From Tannerella sp. (GTDB lineage Bacteria > Bacteroidota > Bacteroidia > Bacteroidales > Tannerellaceae), in contig JAITHS010000273.1 in the NCBI GenBank assembly GCA_031279875.1, positions 1-5,057 on the forward strand: 5,057 bases of DNA, in the 5' to 3' direction. Below the pieces are notes generated by a model. The model had not been told where the DNA came from. It worked only from the letters and a program-made list of their open reading frames with translations, and ran no database searches. Positions 1 through 5,057 of the stretch are shown here, one piece after another. The number at the start of each line of letters is the position of its first letter. Positions within the stretch are counted from its first letter, which is position 1. The position numbers were made by a program, and so were the translations under genes.

Positions 1-1365
1 GACGCTTTTTTTCTCGGCAACAGGCAATCGCCGTGGATTATCGTCTCAATCGGCATGATAGGCTCATCATTGTCGGGCGTATCGTTTGTATCCGTTCCCG
101 GATGGGTAAGTACTACCGATATGACATATATGCAGATGGTAATCGGTTTTTTCTTCGGCTATATAGTTATTGCCAAAGTATTACTGCCCGTTTATTATCG
201 CCTCAATCTAACGTCGATATATGAATATCTGCGTCAACGGTTCGGCGTTAGCAGTTACCGTACCGGAGCATGGTTTTTTATATTCTCGAAGATGACCGGC
301 GCCGCTGCAAGACTCTTTCTCGTCGTAATGATACTACAAAACTGCGTCTTCGACAGCCTTAATATCCCCTTTGCCGTTACCGTAGCGATAAGTATCCTAC
401 TTATTTGGGCTTATACTTTCAGAAGCGGCATTAAAACAATCATCCAAACAGATATGCTGCAAGCAATATGCCTTGTTGCCATGCTCGTCGTTTTAATTAT
501 GAAAGTAACCGACGGCATGGGGCTTGACTTCGGCGGAATGATACAAACAATTACTGACAGCCCACATTTCAGAATGTTTGAATTTGGCGACTGGAGCAGC
601 CGACAGCATTTCGTCAAACAATTTCTCAGCGGCGTTTTTATTCCAATCGTAATGACAGGTCTTGACCAAGATATGATGCAAAAAAACCTCTCCTGCCGCA
701 ATCTTCGCGAAGCACAAAAAAACATGTACCTTTACGGAGCATCATTTATGCCCGTCAACTTCATGTTTCTCTCTCTCGGCATTCTTATCGTTACATTTAT
801 GGGAAATAATCTGCCTATAGGCGATGATATGCTGCCTGCACTATGTACATCAGGAATATTAGGTCAATCTATCCTCATATTTTTCACCATCGGTATCATC
901 GCAGCGGCGTTCAGTAGCGCCGATTCGGCACTGACAGCCATCACAACATCTATCTGCATCGATATACTCGGCACACCACAAGAAAAACGTAAAAGAATAG
1001 CAGTTCATATAACAGTATCCGTCATTTTCATGCTCATCATCATGATATTCAAAGCTGTAAACGACCGCAGCGTCATAGACGCCATATACACAATAGCATC
1101 ATACACTTATGGCCCGTTACTCGGACTGTTTATATTCGGTCTTTTTACAAAATATCGAAGCAATGAACGCTTAACACCATACATCTGCGTGGCGGCACCC
1201 GTGATATGCTTCCTGTTAGACCAAATTACGGCACATCATACAACATACCGCTTCGGATACGAACTGCTCCTCCTCAACGGAACACTCACCTTTGCCGGAA
1301 TGTACTTTACAAGAACATCAAACAATAAAAAATATGAACATAGTAGCAATAGCAGGACGCCCTAA
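1..1365 (+). CDS. Sodium:solute symporter (SSS family), 5'-truncated by window edge
   Basis: Inner-membrane transporter predicted to couple Na+ entry to uptake of a small organic solute (sugar, sugar acid, sialic acid or similar); the substrate cannot be told from sequence. The frame is open from base 1 and gives 454 residues before a TAA stop, so only the N-terminus (probably the first membrane helix) is missing. ATG codons at 55 and later are internal, because the preceding codons already read as family sequence ([10 protein letters not shown]). Numbering from the first codon in the window, about 12 hydrophobic segments are visible, roughly at 12-34, 44-66, 88-113, 122-140, 151-168, 205-222, 244-268, 286-305, 333-351, 363-384, 391-408 and 418-437. 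Family-like motifs are [12 protein letters not shown] (143-154), [13 protein letters not shown] (220-232) and [12 protein letters not shown] (301-312); Ser305/Ser306 sit where SSS proteins have Na+-site serines. The hydrophilic tail overlaps the start of der. The family call is firm; the substrate is open. Confidence 0.93.
   Translation, partial: DAFFLGNRQSPWIIVSIGMIGSSLSGVSFVSVPGWVSTTDMTYMQMVIGFFFGYIVIAKVLLPVYYRLNLTSIYEYLRQRFGVSSYRTGAWFFIFSKMTGAAARLFLVVMILQNCVFDSLNIPFAVTVAISILLIWAYTFRSGIKTIIQTDMLQAICLVAMLVVLIMKVTDGMGLDFGGMIQTITDSPHFRMFEFGDWSSRQHFVKQFLSGVFIPIVMTGLDQDMMQKNLSCRNLREAQKNMYLYGASFMPVNFMFLSLGILIVTFMGNNLPIGDDMLPALCTSGILGQSILIFFTIGIIAAAFSSADSALTAITTSICIDILGTPQEKRKRIAVHITVSVIFMLIIMIFKAVNDRSVIDAIYTIASYTYGPLLGLFIFGLFTKYRSNERLTPYICVAAPVICFLLDQITAHHTTYRFGYELLLLNGTLTFAGMYFTRTSNNKKYEHSSNSRTP
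1318..1333 (+). promoter_or_regulatory. A-rich translation initiation region of der, without Shine-Dalgarno
   Basis: The bases before the der ATG are almost all A with a few T and C (ending AATAAAAAAT) and contain no GGAGG-like site. This matches Bacteroidota, where A-rich leaders rather than Shine-Dalgarno pairing mark starts. The region also encodes the symporter's Ser-Asn-Asn-Lys-Lys tail, so it serves both genes. It supports the start at 1334 over the upstream ATG at 1292. Confidence 0.5.
1334..1365 (+). other. 32-base overlap of symporter 3' end and der 5' end
   Basis: The der start and the symporter stop (TAA at 1363-1365) overlap in different frames. The same bases encode the first residues of Der up to its P-loop ([10 protein letters not shown]) and the last hydrophilic residues of the symporter (EHSSNSRTP). 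Because the Der side is strongly conserved, the symporter tail is probably dictated by it. Confidence 0.9.
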
Positions 1366-2644
1366 CGTAGGCAAGTCCACATTATTTAATCGATTGACGC
1401 AAACACGCGACGCGATAGTCAATGAAGAAGCCGGCACAACACGCGACCGTCAGTACGGTAAGGTCGATTGGGGCGGGCGAGAGTTCTCAATAATCGACAC
1501 CGGCGGCTGGGTAATCAACTCCGACGACGTCTTTGAAAGCGAAATAAACAAACAAGTCAAAATAGCCGTCGAAGAAGCCGACGTTATACTTTTCACCGTT
1601 GACATTACAACCGGCATTGTTGACCTCGACGACGACGTCGCCAAGATACTTCGCCGCAGCAAAAAACCCGTCATCCTCGTAGCCAACAAAGCCGACACTT
1701 ATGAAGCCCACCCGCTCGCCGCCGAGTTTTACTCTCTCGGACTTGGAGACCCCTTTCCCATATCGGCAATAAACGGATCATACACTGGAGATTTACTTGA
1801 CAGAATAGTTGAAATATTACCGTCTCCAACAGTCGAACAAATCGAAGACGACCTGCCCCGCATAGCAATTGTAGGACGTCCGAACGCCGGCAAATCATCC
1901 CTAATCAACTCATTTATCGGCGAAGAACGACATATCGTAACCGACATCGCCGGCACAACACGCGATTCTATTTATACCAAATACAACAAGTTCGGTCTCA
2001 ACTTCTACCTCGTCGATACGGCCGGCATACGCAAAAAAAACAAAGTAAACGAAGACCTCGAATACTATTCCGTCATACGCTCTATCCGCGCTATCGAAAA
2101 CTCCGATGTCTGCGTCCTTATGCTCGACGCTTTAAGAGGTATCGAAAGTCAGGACATCAATATCTTCTCAATTATTCAGAAAAACAGCAAAGGACTTCTT
2201 GTCTGCGTCAATAAATGGGACTTAGTAGAAGACAAATCCCAGATAGTCATCAAAACCTACCTCAATGCCATTCGCGAGCGATTTGCACCCTTTACCGACT
2301 TCCCCGTTTTGTTTATATCGGCAACAACCAAGCAACGTATTTTCAAAGTCTTGGAACAGGTCAAAGAAGTCTATGACAACCGTCGCCGTCGTATTCCGAC
2401 AGCCAAACTCAACGAAATAATGCTTCCTATTATTGAAAACACGCCTCCTCCGGCATGGAAAGGCAAATACATCAAAATAAAATATATAATGCAGTTGCCC
2501 GACACGGTAATACCGTCGTTTGTCTTCTACTGCAACTTGCCGCAGTGGATCAAAGACCCATATAAACGCTTCCTCGAAAACAAACTTCGCGAAAACTGGA
2601 ACCTCTCCGGCACACCGATACATGTCTTTATCAGAGAAAAATAA
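1334..2644 (+). CDS. der: Ribosome assembly GTPase Der (EngA), complete
   Basis: Cytoplasmic double-domain GTPase that associates with the large ribosomal subunit and is needed for its maturation; essential in most bacteria studied. The protein is 436 residues, the usual length. GTPase domain 1 shows G1 GRPNVGKS (8-15), G2 threonines 35-36, G3 DTGG (55-58), G4 NKAD (118-121) and G5 SA (144-145). Domain 2 shows G1 GRPNAGKS (181-188), G2 threonines 208-209, G3 DTAG (228-231), G4 NKWD (293-296) and G5 SAT (329-331). The C-terminal KH-like RNA-binding domain runs from about 350 to 436 and ends with [15 protein letters not shown], as in Bacteroides relatives. All nucleotide-binding motifs are intact. 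The ATG at 1334 is chosen because Der proteins begin immediately before the first P-loop; an in-frame ATG at 1292 would add 14 unrelated residues read through the symporter gene. The start lies inside the symporter gene and the stop is 8 bases before the next gene, so co-transcription or translational coupling is likely. Confidence 0.98.
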   Translation: MNIVAIAGRPNVGKSTLFNRLTQTRDAIVNEEAGTTRDRQYGKVDWGGREFSIIDTGGWVINSDDVFESEINKQVKIAVEEADVILFTVDITTGIVDLDDDVAKILRRSKKPVILVANKADTYEAHPLAAEFYSLGLGDPFPISAINGSYTGDLLDRIVEILPSPTVEQIEDDLPRIAIVGRPNAGKSSLINSFIGEERHIVTDIAGTTRDSIYTKYNKFGLNFYLVDTAGIRKKNKVNEDLEYYSVIRSIRAIENSDVCVLMLDALRGIESQDINIFSIIQKNSKGLLVCVNKWDLVEDKSQIVIKTYLNAIRERFAPFTDFPVLFISATTKQRIFKVLEQVKEVYDNRRRRIPTAKLNEIMLPIIENTPPPAWKGKYIKIKYIMQLPDTVIPSFVFYCNLPQWIKDPYKRFLENKLRENWNLSGTPIHVFIREK

Positions 2645-2652
2645 TTATAAAT
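2636..2652 (+). promoter_or_regulatory. A/T-rich translation initiation region of the GH106 gene
   Basis: The end of der and the 8-base gap (TTATAAAT) form an A/T-only stretch directly before the ATG, with no Shine-Dalgarno site. The gap is too short for a separate terminator and promoter, so translation after der on the same message is the simplest reading. A weak TATA-like string here is not enough to call a promoter. Confidence 0.45.
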
Positions 2653-2706
2653 ATGAAACAATTATTCTTATTGGCTACCGCCGCACTGTCGATTGCCGTA
2701 GCATGT
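2653..2706 (+). other. Lipoprotein signal peptide (SPase II type) of the GH106 protein
   Basis: Residues 1-18 read MKQLFLLATAALSIAVAC: one lysine at position 2, a hydrophobic core from 4 to 16, and a lipobox-like IAVA before Cys18. Alanine rather than leucine at position -3 is a weaker lipobox but is allowed by the usual pattern. The residues after the cysteine (DPKTDAS) carry some acidic charge, loosely like the export signals that send Bacteroidota lipoproteins to the cell surface. Membrane anchoring is likely; surface versus periplasmic face is undecided. Confidence 0.78.
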
Positions 2707-5057
2707 GACCCAAAAACAGACGCTTCACCGGCCATTGCGGAAGCGCAATTTATTAACCCGCCATCATCAGCCAAACCACACGTCTGGTGGCACTGGATGA
2801 ACGGTAACGTTACCAAAGAAGGCATTACCGCCGATCTGGAAGCCATGGCCGAAGCCGGTATCGGCGGCGCCCAGATATTCAACGTCGCCGAAGCAATTCC
2901 TCACGGAGGAGTACAGTTCAACAGTCCGGAATGGATTGACATAGTAAAACATGCCGACACGGAAGCAAAACGTCTCGGACTTGAACTGTGTATTCACAAC
3001 TGCGCAGGATGGGCCAACAGCGGCGGCCCGTGGAATACACCCGAACACAGCATGAAAGTAGTCGTCAGCAGCGAGATAAAGATAACGGGACCTGTAAAAG
3101 TCTCCGCTCCGCCGCCACAACCGTCTGCTCATCCCGACTTCTATCGCGACATAGCCGTGATTGCTTTTCGTACACCCGCCATCGACACGAGCAAAACAAT
3201 CATACCCGACTTGAAAGCAAAAATTTTCCTCGACAGAATGAATATCGCATCCGTCAAAACGTTTGATGCGCTGTCGGCAGACATGCTTGTTGACGGAACA
3301 TCAGTTATCGACCTGACGGAAAAGATGCTTTCTAACAACGCCGGTTGGGACGCACCGGAAGGTGAATGGACTATTGTGCGCACCGGATATACATCCAACG
3401 GACGGAAAAACCATCCTGCTCCCGTCGAAGGCACAGGATTAGAATGCGACAAACTGAGCAAAGAAGCTATCAAGGCGCACTGGGACAGCCATATCGTGCC
3501 GATTCTGGCAGCACTGGGAAAATCTGATGCGATCGGAAACTCCGGTCTTAATAATATTCTGATAGACAGTTATGAAGTTGGCACGCAAAACTGGACACAG
3601 GGTTTTGAGAAAGAATTTCAGAAACGAACAGGATATGCTATTACAAAATTTCTGCCCGTACTCGGAGGGCGCGTAGTGGATTCGCGTGAAGTAACGGAAC
3701 GTTTTATGTGGGACTTCCGCCGCGTGATAGCCGACTTGTTTGCCGAAAATTATTCGGAATATTTCGGTAAATTAGCACATGACGCAGGCTTGCTGTATTC
3801 GTCCGAACCGTATGGCAACTGTCCTTCCGACGACATACAGTATGGCAGTTATTGCGACATACCTATGGGTGAATTTTGGCAAAGCGGCGGACACAGCACA
3901 GACATGGGCAACGCCAAACTGCCCGCATCCATAGCCCACGTGTACGGCAAAAAAACGGTAGGAGCCGAAGCTTTTACGGCAGCTCCCGACGGCGGAAAAT
4001 GGACAAAAGACGCTTACGCCCTCAAAGCACAGGGCGACGCGGCATACTGCGGCGGCATAAACCGAATGATATATCATCGCTATGCTCACCAACCTTGGAC
4101 AAAGCCTACACGCTATCCCGGAATGACTATGGGACAGTGGGGTACGCATTTCGAACGCACCATGACGTGGTGGAAACAGTCAAAAGACTGGCTGCTGTAT
4201 CAGACTCGCTGCCAATATCTGCTTCAAGAAGGACTGTTTGCAGCCGACGTACTGTTCTACTGCGGCGAAAGCGCTCCCAACGAACTGCGCACAACCACGC
4301 TGCCGACAGGATACGACTACGACGGATGCGACACACGAGCGCTGAAAATGCTGAAAGTAAAAGACGGTCGTCTTGTTCTTCCGTCGGGCATGACATACCG
4401 GATGCTGGTATTACCCGACGATGCGGCAATGTCGCCCGAAACGCTGGAAGTCATAGAATGTCTGGCAGATGCAGGCGCGGTGATTGTCGGCAAATCAAAA
4501 CCCGAACGTGCGCCCGGCTTGCGCAACTATCCGTCATGCGACGCCGATGTGAAGAAACGGGCAGACAGGACGTGGACGAAAATTATCTTCGATAAGTCGC
4601 CCTCCGAAACATTACAGGCGCTGGATATAAAACCCGACTTTAGCGCCGGCGCTTCATCCGGACTGCGATACATACACCGTCGCATCGGCGACATGGACGT
4701 CTATTTTGTCGCGTCGCCCGAAATACATGGCGAGGAATGGGATTGTACGTTCAGAGTCGGCGGCAAAATGCCCGAATTGTGGCATCCCGAATCTGGCGCG
4801 ATAGAAAAAGTACCCGTTTATAAAGAGCAGGACGGTCTTACAACCGTACCCATACGATTTGATCCATCAGGTTCGGTATTCGTAGTCTTTCGCACGCCCG
4901 CCGCAAACGACCACGCCACAGATGTGAAGTTTACAGCTACGTCATCCCCCGAAGAAACAAAACCTATTGACAAATTGGAAATCATAACTGCCGAATACGG
5001 CTATTTTGCCGACGAAGGTCCGGAGAAATGTGCCAATGTGACGGATCTTGTCAAAAA
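2653..5057 (+). CDS. GH106-type alpha-L-rhamnosidase-like lipoprotein, 3'-truncated by window edge
   Basis: Predicted exported glycoside hydrolase; characterised GH106 members remove terminal alpha-L-rhamnose from plant polysaccharides such as rhamnogalacturonans. The frame is open for 801 codons with no stop before the edge; relatives are often above 1000 residues, so the C-terminal part is missing. Residues 1-18 form a lipoprotein signal ending at Cys18. Family-like blocks follow: FINPPSSAKPHVWWHWMNGN (33-52), ELCIHNCAGWANSGGPW (111-127), LIDSYEVGTQNWT (303-315), LYSSEPYG (381-388), DIPMGEFW (402-409) and VGAEAFTA (436-443). Glu308, Glu407 and Glu439 are candidate catalytic or metal-binding residues of the barrel. 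About residues 480-640 resemble the flavodoxin/GATase-like domain that follows the barrel in this family, and a beta-rich region with WHPESG comes next. The start at 2653 is the only ATG in this frame after the stop at 2563 and gives a proper signal peptide. Leucine codon use differs strongly from der. Family call firm; exact substrate unknown. Confidence 0.9.
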   Translation, partial: MKQLFLLATAALSIAVACDPKTDASPAIAEAQFINPPSSAKPHVWWHWMNGNVTKEGITADLEAMAEAGIGGAQIFNVAEAIPHGGVQFNSPEWIDIVKHADTEAKRLGLELCIHNCAGWANSGGPWNTPEHSMKVVVSSEIKITGPVKVSAPPPQPSAHPDFYRDIAVIAFRTPAIDTSKTIIPDLKAKIFLDRMNIASVKTFDALSADMLVDGTSVIDLTEKMLSNNAGWDAPEGEWTIVRTGYTSNGRKNHPAPVEGTGLECDKLSKEAIKAHWDSHIVPILAALGKSDAIGNSGLNNILIDSYEVGTQNWTQGFEKEFQKRTGYAITKFLPVLGGRVVDSREVTERFMWDFRRVIADLFAENYSEYFGKLAHDAGLLYSSEPYGNCPSDDIQYGSYCDIPMGEFWQSGGHSTDMGNAKLPASIAHVYGKKTVGAEAFTAAPDGGKWTKDAYALKAQGDAAYCGGINRMIYHRYAHQPWTKPTRYPGMTMGQWGTHFERTMTWWKQSKDWLLYQTRCQYLLQEGLFAADVLFYCGESAPNELRTTTLPTGYDYDGCDTRALKMLKVKDGRLVLPSGMTYRMLVLPDDAAMSPETLEVIECLADAGAVIVGKSKPERAPGLRNYPSCDADVKKRADRTWTKIIFDKSPSETLQALDIKPDFSAGASSGLRYIHRRIGDMDVYFVASPEIHGEEWDCTFRVGGKMPELWHPESGAIEKVPVYKEQDGLTTVPIRFDPSGSVFVVFRTPAANDHATDVKFTATSSPEETKPIDKLEIITAEYGYFADEGPEKCANVTDLVK

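Noticed and set aside
411..725. A 104-residue open frame on the - strand opposite the symporter
   Set aside because: It is antisense to conserved symporter motifs ([13 protein letters not shown]) and has no family resemblance.
1292..1333. Upstream in-frame ATG that would extend Der by 14 residues
   Set aside because: Der proteins start right before the first P-loop; the extra residues are an out-of-frame reading of the symporter, and the A-rich leader sits before 1334.
1624..1641. GAC/GTC-rich short repeat (Asp run) in der
   Set aside because: It encodes the acidic DLDDDV segment of GTPase domain 1, found in similar form in relatives; it is too short to be a functional DNA repeat.
2222..2623. 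A 133-residue open frame on the - strand opposite the end of der
   Set aside because: It is antisense to the conserved KH-domain part of der, and its sequence is a composition shadow without domain features.
2645..2652. TATA-like string between der and the GH106 gene as a promoter -7 element
   Set aside because: It does not match the Bacteroides TAnnTTTG form and no -33 partner is evident; an A/T-rich translation leader explains it.
3876..4595. A 239-residue open frame on the + strand inside the GH106 gene
   Set aside because: It lies wholly within strong GH106 coding sequence in another frame, its product is very rich in Arg and Ser with no recognisable motif, and it has no leader of its own.

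Overview
This window looks like ordinary Bacteroidota DNA, most likely from an uncultured or gut-type member of the order Bacteroidales. Three things point there. The GTPase Der reads very like Bacteroides-group Der. The last gene is a lipoprotein glycoside hydrolase of the GH106 type that is abundant in that order. The starts have A/T-rich leaders rather than Shine-Dalgarno sites. I cannot assign a genus.

The layout is three genes on the + strand with almost no non-coding DNA. Positions 1-1365 hold the 3' part of a sodium:solute symporter (SSS family) whose start lies upstream of the window. Positions 1334-2644 hold a complete der (engA), the double-GTPase ribosome assembly factor, which overlaps the symporter by 32 bases. 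Positions 2653-5057 hold the first 801 codons of a predicted lipoprotein alpha-L-rhamnosidase-like enzyme (GH106), which starts 8 bases after der and runs off the right edge. No stretch longer than 8 bases is free of genes. I see no RNA gene, mobile element, CRISPR array or convincing terminator.

The overlap and the tight spacing suggest that the three genes can be read as one transcript. The first and third would fit carbohydrate capture (polysaccharide trimming, then Na+-coupled uptake), but the symporter substrate cannot be read from sequence. The middle gene is a housekeeping ribosome factor, so the arrangement may simply be compact packing rather than a functional pathway. Leucine codon use differs sharply between der (1 CTG in 33 Leu codons) and the GH106 gene (about 26 in 52), which hints at a different history or different selection for the hydrolase. 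I did not find evidence for a previously undescribed system here.
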